A stretch of 29,914 bases of DNA from Collinsella sp. (GTDB taxonomy: Bacteria; Actinomycetota; Coriobacteriia; Coriobacteriales; Coriobacteriaceae). Positions 22,095 to 29,914 of this stretch are shown here, one piece after another. Position 1 is the first letter of the stretch, and each line of letters begins with the position of its first letter. The notes under the pieces are model-generated. The model saw only the letters and a program-made list of their open reading frames with translations, was not told the origin of the DNA and did not search any database. The position numbers were made by a program, and so were the translations under genes. The stretch spans positions 1-29,914 of the forward strand of contig DXZN01000008.1 in NCBI GenBank assembly GCA_019419645.1, written 5' to 3'.

Positions 22095-22331
22095 AGCCGT
22101 GGTCAAAATACATCAAATATGAGTACTGTTACCTTTTTAGTAGCAGCGATTCGGGGCATTTTTGATGCTTATAGGCATGACGACCAGCTGCACGAGCTGA
22201 CGTAACTCCCCAAATGTTCAATAAAATGGGCTCCTAACGAGAAGTACTCTCATTAGGAGCCATTATTATGTGCAAACATATGTGACCAACGCAGCAACAG
22301 TACTCATATTTGGCATTTTTTGTCCACTGCC
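22095..22331. mobile_element. MITE-like element with inverted terminal repeats
   Basis: CAAATATGAGTACTGTTAC (22114-22132) is inverted at 22294-22312 with one mismatch in 19. The similarity extends outward for about 18 more bases, through CAAAA and GTGG, giving inverted ends of about 37 bp at 22095 and 22331. The element is about 237 bp, has no coding capacity, is AT-richer than its surroundings and contains one strong internal hairpin. I see no clear target-site duplication. It lies in the 451-bp gene-free stretch between the acetyltransferase and DUF2207 genes; 22332-22440 holds nothing I can identify. Confidence 0.6.
22229..22261. terminator. internal hairpin of the MITE-like element
   Basis: GGCTCCTAA (22229-22237) and TTAGGAGCC (22253-22261) form a perfect 9-bp stem, extended inside by GAGA/TCTC. 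AT-rich sequence lies on both sides (AATAAAAT before, ATTATTATG after). It could terminate transcripts of both flanking genes, which converge here. Confidence 0.65.
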
Positions 22332-22440
22332 CCTTGCGCGAAGGTCCTCAGCGGAAAGTTTGACCCGTTTCGATGCACAAAAATGGGATGAATCTTCCCT
22401 GGCAACCGCCCAGAAAGATCCACCCCAAAGCAAGCGCTCG

Positions 22441-24387
22441 CTAGAACGTTCCGCCGCCGCCTCCGCCGACGCCGCCACCGCCGCCACCGGAAAAGCCGCC
22501 GCCGCTGCCGCCGCTCGAGCTATCGGAACTCGAAGCCAGCTCGCGGATGGTCTCGTGGTACACATCGTTGAACGAATCGAGCGGGGACTCGTTGCCGTAG
22601 TGATGGTAATACCACCAGTAGCAGGGGTAGTTGTCGTAGAAATCGTCGCTGTTGCGCAGGTCCGCAGGCACGGCCTCGGCCAGCTGTCGCAGCACTTCTT
22701 TCGAAACGCCCAGGGCAACGCCCATCACCAGCAGTTTGTTCCACAAGATCAGGTCGCTGGGGACGGCCTCCTTCAGACGCGTAAAGTCCTCGAGCCAATG
22801 CTTGAGCGCCTTGCAGCGAGCCGCCACCTCGGCGCCCTCCGGCGTGTAGCGGCGGAAGGTGCAGCTCAGGACAAAGCCCACGATCGTGACGGGGATCGAG
22901 ATCATAGCGGCACCGACGTTGGCGTCCGCAAAGTCGGTATAGATCAGAGAGCCCAGAATGCCAAAGACGATGATGATGCCGAGAACCAAGCCGGCAACCA
23001 GGGCGATGGTGCCGTCCGAGGCGATAAGCTCGCGCGTCTCCAGCTTGCCCTTAACCGTGCTTTGATAGTCCTCGAGCTTGTTGCCAACAGATTCAGTACG
23101 CTCGCTGGCATACTCCTCCAGCTCGCTAAACGTGCGTGAACGGACGCCGTCTTTATCGGGCTTAACGCCGGCGAAGAAGACCTTGAGCACATCGCGATCG
23201 ATGCCGTCCTTCTTGGCAGCCTTCCAGGCCTCGTCGGTCACTGTGATGCGATACGTCTGCTCCTCTTTTTCGCGACGGAGCAGACCCTTCTTCTTGGTCT
23301 CGGTCGCTTCTTCCAGCTTGATCACGCGGTCGTCGGTAAGCTTCATAAGCGTGGCGATATATGCCTGATCGGGCACGTCGTTCCAGCTCATAAGAGCTGC
23401 AAGCACCGCGGGATGGTCGGCCGAGGGCACATCGCGGAAGTACTCGTCCTGAAAGAGCGGCTTGGGCTTGGGCCTGCGCAGCTTAAGCATCACGATCACA
23501 CCGGTATAGGCAACCGCCACGGCAACACACACCACGGCAATCGCGCCGGCAACCGCACGCGCGTGCTCACGGCGAGCGTTGGCCTCGTCGGCCCATTCCT
23601 TCTCTTCGCTCAGGATCGTCGACATGCGCTTTTCGCCCGAAGCGGCAAGCTGCGGCACCCAGTCGCTAGGGAAGGCGATGCGTGCCTCGGCGAATTCGCC
23701 CTGGTGCACGCAGGGAATGGTATAGGTGACCATGGGCTCGTCCTCATCGAGCGACACGTCGCCCGTCAGCGGACCATGGCCCCATGCGCGGAAGTTATCG
23801 CCCTTGACGGCCACCGTCCCGGCAGCGGCATTCGCGAAGCACACTTCCATCTCGACGTCATCGGAATCCGCAGACCAGCCGTCACCCACGAACTTCCAGT
23901 AGAGCTCGGCGGTATCGGCCCAGTTCATAACCGCACCGGTCATGGTGTAGCTCACGTAGTAGATTGCGCTGTCGCCGCTCTCGTGAGGGCTGAACACCTT
24001 AATCCTTACGCCGTCACCGGTCTGCTCGACCGTGTAGACGCCAGAGTCGCCCTTGTTCGCGCTATCGACTTTGTTAAACGCGGTGTCCTCTTCCTCGACA
24101 CTCAGCACGTCGACGCCCGCCGTGCCGCCCTGCTGGTTGGAGCCCGTATTGATCTCCCAAAACACGCCGTTGATGTCGTCGTCGAAATCAAACTGGCGTC
24201 CCTCGACAACGGTCAGCGATCCATCGGCCTCGACCGTGGCACTGATGTAGGTTTGGGTCATGGAATACCCGTCGGCACGTGCAACGGCGGGCAACAGCAG
24301 CAGCGCGCACGCGACGAGCGCGCAAATGGAAGCAAATCGCGCAAACGGGCAGCGCTGCCGACAGGTCTTGGCAACGGGGGCGTTCAT
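22441..24387 (-). CDS. DUF2207 domain membrane protein
   Basis: Predicted membrane protein of the DUF2207 family; function unknown. The ATG at 24387 follows AAAGGATGTGCCT and gives 648 aa; the frame continues upstream to 24423 without a ribosome binding site. Seen in order: signal peptide (about 1-38, hydrophobic ALVACALLLLPAVARA then ADGYS), a large extracytoplasmic beta-rich DUF2207 domain (about 40-270, with VEADGSLTVVEGRQFDF, GVFWEIN and YYVSYTMTGAV), and a membrane helix (about 285-310). A cytoplasmic winged-helix-like region follows (MKLTDDRVIKLEEATETKKKG), then two more membrane helices (about 475-530). The very C-terminus is Gly/Ser-rich, ending GGGGGGVGGGGGGTF, as is typical of this family. 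It is monocistronic. Confidence 0.93.
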   Translation of the reverse strand: MNAPVAKTCRQRCPFARFASICALVACALLLLPAVARADGYSMTQTYISATVEADGSLTVVEGRQFDFDDDINGVFWEINTGSNQQGGTAGVDVLSVEEEDTAFNKVDSANKGDSGVYTVEQTGDGVRIKVFSPHESGDSAIYYVSYTMTGAVMNWADTAELYWKFVGDGWSADSDDVEMEVCFANAAAGTVAVKGDNFRAWGHGPLTGDVSLDEDEPMVTYTIPCVHQGEFAEARIAFPSDWVPQLAASGEKRMSTILSEEKEWADEANARREHARAVAGAIAVVCVAVAVAYTGVIVMLKLRRPKPKPLFQDEYFRDVPSADHPAVLAALMSWNDVPDQAYIATLMKLTDDRVIKLEEATETKKKGLLRREKEEQTYRITVTDEAWKAAKKDGIDRDVLKVFFAGVKPDKDGVRSRTFSELEEYASERTESVGNKLEDYQSTVKGKLETRELIASDGTIALVAGLVLGIIIVFGILGSLIYTDFADANVGAAMISIPVTIVGFVLSCTFRRYTPEGAEVAARCKALKHWLEDFTRLKEAVPSDLILWNKLLVMGVALGVSKEVLRQLAEAVPADLRNSDDFYDNYPCYWWYYHHYGNESPLDSFNDVYHETIRELASSSDSSSGGSGGGFSGGGGGGVGGGGGGTF

Positions 24388-24509
24388 AGGCACATCCTTT
24401 GTCTGTGATACCAGTAGCGTCATTGTCCCACGTTTGCGGGTTCATGTGACGAACATCTAGGTCAGCGGAGTATTAAACGGGACGAAAGTCACGCCCGCGA
24501 CCGGCACCT

Positions 24510-24551
24510 GGGGACGTTCCTTATCTGCCGGCAATCTGGGACACTCCTTGG
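24510..24551. repeat. degenerate small repeat (type D)
   Basis: GGGGACGTTCCTT (24510-24522) and GGGACACTCCTT (24538-24549) are direct copies of GGGAC-N2-TCCTT, 28 bp apart. TGCCGGCA lies between them as a perfect 8-bp palindrome. The GGGAC core links it loosely to the other repeats in this window. Confidence 0.4.
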
Positions 24552-24599
24552 CATAGCCCGCTCCGGCATAGATACCACTTCATAGCTCCGTCACAGGTG

Positions 24600-24760
24600 T
24601 AGCGGCTTTGTGTGGGCGCGGCGTGAGCCGATTAAGCCGGCGAGCGAGGGGCATAAAGCAGTTGAGCGAAAACGGTTTGCCCCTTTGCCGTTCGCTTGAG
24701 GATCATGTCCCCCTTTTCCGCGGAAACCCCGGCAGTTGCGAAGAGCTGCCGGGGTTTCTG
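24600..24760 (+). ncRNA. candidate structured RNA upstream of gluQ
   Basis: No gene fits this stretch, but the plus strand can fold well. CGGCTT (24603-24608) pairs with AAGCCG (24634-24639) around a hairpin CGGC-GTGA-GCCG (24619-24630) with a GNRA tetraloop. Then AGGGGCA (24647-24653) can pair with TGCCCCT (24678-24684), while AGCGAA..CGG (24665-24675) can pair with CCGTTCGCT (24688-24696). The two pairings interleave as in an H-type pseudoknot. A strong terminator hairpin closes the segment at 24723-24758. It matches no RNA family I can recall. A promoter is not clear; TTGGCA (24548) with TAGATA (24569) has only 15-bp spacing. The remaining gene-free sequence, 24424-24509 and 24761-24888, shows nothing I can support. 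Confidence 0.4.
24723..24758 (+). terminator. intrinsic terminator of the candidate RNA
   Basis: GAAACCCCGGCAG (24723-24735) and CTGCCGGGGTTTC (24746-24758) form a perfect 13-bp stem with a 10-nt loop. TGTCGTTTG follows on the plus strand. No plus-strand coding gene precedes it (the nearest rightward gene ends at 21989), so it implies a noncoding transcript or a leader attenuated before gluQ. Confidence 0.8.
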
Positions 24761-24888
24761 TCGTTTGAGGGGTTGAAGGGGCTGAGCTTGGGGCGGTAAT
24801 CGAAGTGTTGAGTCGGTGCCCGCCGCGCACAACACGCAGCCTCGGCAACTCGCGAGCATCGACGACGCCCCCTCACCTCACCCCGCGC

Positions 24889-24894
24889 TATACT
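24889..24894 (+). promoter_or_regulatory. -10 box just before the gluQ start codon
   Basis: TATACT lies 7 nt before the ATG at 24902. Transcription would begin at or beside the start codon, and no ribosome binding site precedes it, so the mRNA would be leaderless. No good -35 is seen. Confidence 0.5.
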
Positions 24895-24901
24895 CGTCCG
24901 C

Positions 24902-25921
24902 ATGGATATCAACGCATGCAACATAGCAACACCCGCCGTGGCCATGTCGACGGCGCCCAACAGCAAGCTCGCCCCCGCCCTCGCGCCGGTCGTGGGCCGC
25001 TTTGCCCCGTCGCCCTCGGGCCGCATGCACCTGGGCAACGTGTTCAGCTGCCTGTGCGCGTGGCTTTCGGCCCGCAGCCAGGGCGGCAGCATCGTGTTGC
25101 GCATCGAGGACCTGGACGATCGCTGCAAGCGCCCGGAACTTGCCGCCCAATTGATTGACGACCTAGCCTGGCTGGGGCTTGAGTGGGACGAAGGCCCCTA
25201 CTACCAGCACGATCGCCTGGACTTGTACGAGGACGCCCTGCACCAGCTGCAAGACGCCGGCCTCACCTATCCCTGCTTTTGCACGCGCGCCGAGCTCCAC
25301 ACCGCAAGCGCGCCGCACGCGAGCGACGGCACGCCCATCTACCGCGGCGCCTGCCGAGGCCTTTCTGCCGAGGAGGTTGCCCGCCGCAGCATCCTGCGCG
25401 CTCCGGCCACGCGTCTGCGTGTGCCCGACGTCGACGACCTCGCCGGCGACGTGATCGAATTCGTGGACCGCACGTACGGAGCCCAATGCGAGGCACTCGC
25501 CACCGAGTGCGGCGACTTTTTGGTGCGCCGCAGCGACGGCGTGTTTGCCTATCAGCTGGCCGTGGTGGTCGACGACGCTGCCATGGGCGTCACCGAGATC
25601 GTACGCGGATGCGACCTGCTTGGTTCCACGACGCGCCAGATCTATCTGCAACATCTGCTGGGACTGCCCACACCGCGCTACGCGCACATTCCGCTGCTCA
25701 TGTCGCCGGACGGCCGCCGCCTTTCCAAGCGCGATTGCGATCTGGACCTGGGCGAGCTCCGCACCCGCTTTGGCACACCCGAGGCACTGTTGGGATGGCT
25801 CGCCGGGCAAACAGGCATCGCGCCGGACACCACGCCGCGTACCGCCGAGCAGCTGGTCGAGCACTTTAGCTGGGACGTCATCCGCGCGCATCGGGAGAAC
25901 ATCACTGTAACGGTCGAGTAG
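24902..25921 (+). CDS. gluQ: glutamyl-Q tRNA(Asp) synthetase
   Basis: Paralogue of glutamyl-tRNA synthetase lacking the anticodon-binding domain; it attaches glutamate to queuosine in tRNA(Asp). At 339 aa it is slightly longer than E. coli GluQ (YadB, 308 aa), with an extra N-terminal stretch of about 28 residues. The catalytic signature is RFAPSPSGRMHLGN (HIGH-type, His43). LRIEDLDDRCKRP follows, then zinc ligands Cys125, Cys127, Tyr147 and Cys151. The four-residue Tyr-Cys spacing matches that of YadB. A KMSKS-type loop GRRLSKRD lies near residue 283. The end of the protein follows soon after, with no anticodon domain. Met15 is an alternative start, but neither has a ribosome binding site. 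It is convergent with the next gene, with only 15 nt between stops. Confidence 0.92.
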   Translation: MDINACNIATPAVAMSTAPNSKLAPALAPVVGRFAPSPSGRMHLGNVFSCLCAWLSARSQGGSIVLRIEDLDDRCKRPELAAQLIDDLAWLGLEWDEGPYYQHDRLDLYEDALHQLQDAGLTYPCFCTRAELHTASAPHASDGTPIYRGACRGLSAEEVARRSILRAPATRLRVPDVDDLAGDVIEFVDRTYGAQCEALATECGDFLVRRSDGVFAYQLAVVVDDAAMGVTEIVRGCDLLGSTTRQIYLQHLLGLPTPRYAHIPLLMSPDGRRLSKRDCDLDLGELRTRFGTPEALLGWLAGQTGIAPDTTPRTAEQLVEHFSWDVIRAHRENITVTVE

Positions 25922-25936
25922 CCAGCCACCCCGCCT

Positions 25937-26662
25937 CTACGCAACATCCCAGGACTGGAGTTCGTCGCCCAAGCGAACGATGCAGTCGTAGAGCACGGTG
26001 TGACGCTCGGCCGGGTTGGTATCCCGATGAAAATGCCCGTAGTACCAGCGCTTGTAGTCCAAGTGGTCTTCCAGCTCATCGAAAAATGCCGTAAGCCGAT
26101 CGACGGCGGGGCAATTCCAGCCGGGCGCTGGATAAAGCGTGGACGAAAGCATGCGCGTAGAGCAGGTGTGGGTGATCACGTAGTCGACCGTCCAGCCCAC
26201 GCTGTCGAGCTTTGCCCGCGCCTCCTCAAAGTTGCGCTCGTCCGGCAGCTCCTGCGGCCACCAGCTGGAATACGGAATGCGGTATTCCTTGTCCACGCTC
26301 GTGGCGCCGCCCATGGTAAAGATCGTTGAGCCGTCGAGCTCAAAAACCTCGCCACGCGTCAGTCGCCGTATGGGCGAGGCATCCGACAGGCGCTGCGTCA
26401 GCCCACCGTGCCACAACTCCATGGGGCGCTCCGCCCAGTGATCGAAACGCTCGTGGTTGCCGTCGACGAACAACACGGTATAGGGACGCGATTCCAGCCA
26501 AGCAATATCAGCGCACTCCTCGGCAGAGAAATCCCAGGGAAAGCCAAAGTCGCCGGCGACGATGAGATAGTCGTCACTCGTCAGACTATCCCCAAGCTCC
26601 CAGTCGCGCAGCTTTTGCATGTCGAGCCCACCGTGAATGTCGCCCGTCACATAGACCGTCAT
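25937..26662 (-). CDS. calcineurin-like metallophosphoesterase
   Basis: Predicted cytoplasmic phosphoesterase of the calcineurin-like superfamily; substrate unknown. The ATG at 26662 gives 241 aa, directly followed by MTVYVTGDIHGG as expected for the fold; the extension to 26698 has no support. All metal-binding motifs are present: GDIHG (Asp8, His10), AGDFGF (Asp38), DGNHE (Asn69, His70), THTC (about 158) and YGHFH near 196-198. Many similar proteins are phage- or genome-encoded stand-alone phosphatases acting on phosphoproteins or nucleotides, but nothing here decides. It is convergent with gluQ and 85 nt from the small membrane gene upstream. Confidence 0.92.
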   Translation of the reverse strand: MTVYVTGDIHGGLDMQKLRDWELGDSLTSDDYLIVAGDFGFPWDFSAEECADIAWLESRPYTVLFVDGNHERFDHWAERPMELWHGGLTQRLSDASPIRRLTRGEVFELDGSTIFTMGGATSVDKEYRIPYSSWWPQELPDERNFEEARAKLDSVGWTVDYVITHTCSTRMLSSTLYPAPGWNCPAVDRLTAFFDELEDHLDYKRWYYGHFHRDTNPAERHTVLYDCIVRLGDELQSWDVA

Positions 26663-26747
26663 CGGATCACCACTTCCCTGCAAGTCGCTAGCCCGCATTC
26701 TGCACGATTACTAAGCTAACCGTTCCAGCCCTTCCATCCCTTAGGGC

Positions 26748-26987
26748 TTACCCCTCGTTCTTCCATCCAAACGGGTCAAGCACCCAAAAAACCAGATCGA
26801 GCACGCCGCCGGTCATCATGGCACCGGCAAGGGCCATGCAAACGTGCAGAGAGCTGGCACTTCGGAGCACGTCAAATGGCCCCAGAACAGCCAGCAGCGC
26901 GACCGCTACGCCGGCCGCGCACAGCACAAGACACGGCCCTGCGTCCTTAACGCACTTCTTTGCGAGACGCTTTGCGTTGTCACTCAT
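26748..26987 (-). CDS. small two-helix membrane protein
   Basis: Unrecognised 79-aa protein. I chose the ATG at 26987 because AAGGAG lies 10 nt before it; the frame extends further upstream to 27137 but with Cys-rich, unlikely sequence. A basic N-terminus (MSDNAKRLAKKCVKD) is followed by two predicted membrane helices (about 18-40, PCLVLCAAGVAVALLAVLGP, and about 48-70, VCMALAGAMMTGGVLDLVFWVL). It ends in DPFGWKNEG. It lies upstream of the metallophosphoesterase on the same strand, so the two may share a transcript. A small AGCCCT/AGGGCT hairpin touches its stop codon (26727-26748). Confidence 0.7.
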   Translation of the reverse strand: MSDNAKRLAKKCVKDAGPCLVLCAAGVAVALLAVLGPFDVLRSASSLHVCMALAGAMMTGGVLDLVFWVLDPFGWKNEG

Positions 26988-27199
26988 CGATATCGAACTC
27001 CTTAGAGGGTCGTTGTTCAGATGCATGCCGCCGTGGCAGAACGAAGCGGCAGAGTAAGTGTCACATGCCGTGCAGACATCAATGGAGAAACCGCCTGCTC
27101 GACCAACCCTTGACGCCGTTTTGTACCGGCACCCCATCTCCCGCTATCGAGGTCTAATACTTTTCCCACTGCCACCCAAAAACTCATCCAACATTAATC
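26988..27199. other. gene-free stretch before the DUF4342 operon
   Basis: Together with the promoter and leader to 27340 this forms a 353-bp gap between divergent genes. Up to 27199 I see the ribosome binding site of the small membrane gene, but no clear promoter, repeat or RNA structure. Confidence 0.4.
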
Positions 27200-27227
27200 T
27201 TGGCTCAAGAATCGCTTAATCTATAAC
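27200..27227 (+). promoter_or_regulatory. promoter of the DUF4342-RR-HK operon
   Basis: TTGGCT (27200-27205) and TATAAC (27222-27227) at 16-bp spacing form a good sigma70-type promoter. The leader would be about 107 nt. It can form a long-range stem in which GTTCGA (27240-27245) and GGGCG (27250-27254) pair with CGCCC (27316-27320) and TCGAAC (27322-27327), just before the ribosome binding site. Confidence 0.6.
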
Positions 27228-27340
27228 CTGCACTATAGAGTTCGACCAAGGGCGGGGCGGCGCAACGCAAACCGCCGAACGCAACGCTCGCGCCCGAGCA
27301 AATTGCCCGGAGTCGCGCCCATCGAACGAAAGGACAGGTC

Positions 27341-27883
27341 ATGGACGACCTCGAAAAAGTTGAAACCATCCGCACCAAGTGCAACGTGAGTTACACCGAT
27401 GCCAAGGCGGCGCTCGACGCTGCCGACGGCAACGTTTTGGATGCCATCATTTGGCTCGAGTCGCAGGGCAAGACCCAGACCACGTCGGCGCATGCCGCCA
27501 CCGAGTCCGCGCCAGTCGATGAGCCCTCTGCCGAGATGGTCGCCGCGCAGGCAGCCTACGAAAAGTCGAGCGAAAAGACCGACTTCTCCAAGAAGATGGA
27601 CAGCGTGTGGGAGTACCTCAAAAAGCTCTTCCGCCTGAGTCTGGACACCAAGTTTATCGCCACGCGCCGCGATGCGATCATCCTCAACATCCCTATCCTG
27701 ATTCCCATCGTCGCGCTGTTTGCCTGGGGCGCCACGATATGGCTGATGCTGATTGGCCTGTTCTTTGGCATGCGCTACCGCATCGACAGCGACGGCGACG
27801 TGCCCGGCAGCATCAACAACCTTATGGATAGCGCTGCTAACGCCGCGGACGACATCAAGCAAAATCTCAACGACGACAAGTAA
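27341..27883 (+). CDS. UBA-like/DUF4342 membrane-associated protein
   Basis: Protein of unknown function, 180 aa. Residues 3-42 (LEKVETIRTKCNVSYTDAKAALDAADGNVLDAIIWLE) form a UBA/TS-N-like three-helix domain as in EF-Ts. An Ala/Ser-rich linker follows. Residues about 98-150 match the DUF4342 pattern, FRLSLDTKFIATRRDAIILNIPILIPIVALFAWGATIWL, with one or two membrane helices. The C-terminus is polar. The ribosome binding site AAAGGACAGGTC precedes the ATG. It is the first gene of an operon with a two-component system 18 nt downstream, so a link to envelope stress sensing is possible but only inferred. Confidence 0.88.
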   Translation: MDDLEKVETIRTKCNVSYTDAKAALDAADGNVLDAIIWLESQGKTQTTSAHAATESAPVDEPSAEMVAAQAAYEKSSEKTDFSKKMDSVWEYLKKLFRLSLDTKFIATRRDAIILNIPILIPIVALFAWGATIWLMLIGLFFGMRYRIDSDGDVPGSINNLMDSAANAADDIKQNLNDDK

Positions 27884-27901
27884 TCGCAGACGGGGGCACG
27901 C

Positions 27902-28670
<769 letters not shown>

Positions 28671-28687
<17 letters not shown>

Positions 28688-29914
28688 TGCCGAGGCCAAG
28701 CGCGTCACCTCCATCGCCCGCGCCATCAACTGGAGCTATATGTGGCGCCGCCTGATGAGCTACGTCTGGCTCGATCTGTTGCTGTTGGTTATTGCGGTGG
28801 CGATCCTCGTCTATGGATACAACCGGACGCTGCCCAACGGCGCGTTTACCGCAGGATGGATCCCCAGCACCACCGTTCGCAGCATGTCGCTGACGCCCGC
28901 GCGCGGCTGGGACCTGACAACGCTCACCTATACCGTCGAGCTTGCGCGTACCACCAAGACTTTCCCCCTCGCGCAGGACCTCGTCACGCTATGGCCTCTC
29001 TACCTTGTCGTTGTGGGTTGGCAGGTCATCAGCGTGCTCAACATGCTCGGCGGCGCCCGCCGCGTGCGCCGCACCATGGCGCCGCTCAACGATCTGGCCC
29101 TGCGCGTGGACGAACTCGGCCGCATGCAGCTCTCCGGCGGCAAGATGGAAACGCTGGAGCAGGCCATCGAGCGCGCAAGCGTCGACTCGCCGAGCGTCAC
29201 CACCGGCGACGCCGACCTGGCAAGCATCGAGGTCGCGCTCAATCGCCTGCTGCGCCAGATGCAAGAGGCCAAGCTGCAGCAGATGCGCTTTGTCAACGAC
29301 GCGAGCCACGAGCTGCGCACGCCCATCGCGGTGATTCAGGGCTACGTGAACATGCTCGACCGCTGGGGCAAAGACGACCCGGACGTGCTGGCAGAATCCA
29401 TCGCGTCCCTCAAGGCCGAAAGCGAGCACATGCAGGAGCTCGTGGAACAGCTGCTGTTTTTGGCACGCGGCGATGCCGGGCGCACGGTCCTGCGGCGTGC
29501 GCATACCAACCTGGCCGCACTGGTCGGCGAGGTATGCGAAGAATCACAGATGATCGATACCGAGCACACGTATCGGCTGGCGTACGACACCACGCTTGCC
29601 AACGACCCGCGCTGCGACGCATCTGTCGACGTGGCGCTCGTGAAGCAGGCTCTGCGCGTGATCGTGCAGAACGCCGCCAAGTACTCGGATGCGGGAACGA
29701 CCGTCACATTTGGCATAACGCCCAATGCGGGCATGGGCACGATCGACATAAGTGTTGAGGACGAGGGTATCGGCATGAACCAGGAATCCGCAGCTCACGC
29801 GTTCGAACGGTTCTACCGCGCCGACAACGCGCGCGATGCCGGCGCACAGGGCTCGGGTCTGGGGCTCGCCATCGCCAAGTGGATCATCGACAGCCACGGC
29901 GGCGTCATCGGTGT
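28671..29914 (+). CDS. sensor histidine kinase, partial at window end
   Basis: Membrane histidine kinase, partner of the preceding regulator; 414 residues are visible before the window ends and the last part of the ATPase domain is missing. The ATG at 28671 overlaps the regulator gene by 17 bp; ATG at 28740 (Met24) is an alternative. Two membrane helices (about 33-50 and 105-126) enclose a periplasmic loop of only about 55 residues. A HAMP-like segment (about 127-205) follows. The H-box FVNDASHELRTPIAVIQGY has His213. The N-box is VQNAAKYSD (Asn334), the G1 box EDEGIGM, the F-box FERFYRAD and the G2 box GSGLGLAIAKWI. It is of the classical EnvZ/PhoR type (HisKA plus HATPase). The signal is unknown. 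Confidence 0.95.

Noticed and set aside
22270..23139. 289-codon plus-strand frame over the MITE-like end and the DUF2207 gene
   Set aside because: Most of it is antisense to the well-supported DUF2207 gene, and the Ala-rich start is the reverse of its Gly-rich tail.
24600..24760. Signal recognition particle RNA, RNase P RNA or tmRNA
   Set aside because: The conserved signatures of these RNAs (such as GGAAGGAAGCAGCC of SRP RNA or a tRNA-like CCA end) are absent.
28742..29758. 338-codon open frame inside the second histidine kinase
   Set aside because: The kinase frame starting at 28671 holds all H, N, G1, F and G2 boxes; this alternative frame gives an Arg-rich product without motifs.

Overview
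This window looks like a chromosomal segment of a high-GC gut actinobacterium of the class Coriobacteriia, most likely Collinsella or a close relative. The basis is GC-rich codon use, AAGGAGG-type ribosome binding sites, the long NhaA clade, a HutC-controlled beta-glucoside PTS, a PcrA with an Ala/Pro-rich insert, a DUF2207 membrane protein and a DUF4342 protein. The assignment is from family resemblance, not a search. I see no tRNA, rRNA, CRISPR, phage or intact transposase genes.

Layout. 1-2.7 kb: nhaA (Na+/H+ antiporter) and ppaC (Mn-dependent pyrophosphatase), both leftward. 2.8-8.7 kb: a carbohydrate module. A leftward operon (bgl GH1 hydrolase, then PTS IIC, IIB, IIA) ends in a strong terminator. 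A ROK glucokinase lies beyond it, and a divergent GntR/HutC regulator lies upstream with AAAAGTAA sites over the bgl promoter. PTS uptake yields phosphorylated beta-glucosides, the hydrolase releases glucose and glucose-6-P, and the kinase can recover the free glucose. 8.8-14.9 kb: manA (rightward), pcrA and uppP (leftward), usp (rightward). 15-16.6 kb: a complete hipBA pair with two perfect palindromic operators. 16.6-18.3 kb: a BceRS-like two-component system without its ABC transporter. 18.5-21.1 kb: an unrecognised protein and purH. 21.3-24.4 kb: a GNAT acetyltransferase, a repeat-rich gene-free stretch and a DUF2207 protein. 24.4-27 kb: a candidate structured RNA with terminator, an apparently leaderless gluQ-like gene, a metallophosphoesterase and a small membrane protein. 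27.2-29.9 kb: a rightward operon of a UBA-like/DUF4342 membrane protein, an OmpR-type regulator and a histidine kinase cut off by the window end.

The intergenic DNA is the most unusual part. Long nested palindromes sit 2 to 15 nt past the stop codons of pcrA, purH and uppP. There are several families of small palindromic repeats with GGGAC/GTCCC cores (REP-like, with no transposase nearby). A roughly 237-bp MITE-like element has near-perfect 19-bp inverted ends. The 24.6-24.76 kb segment can fold as a GNRA hairpin, a possible H-type pseudoknot and an intrinsic terminator. All structures were found by eye, so covariation or genome-wide copy counts are the decisive tests.
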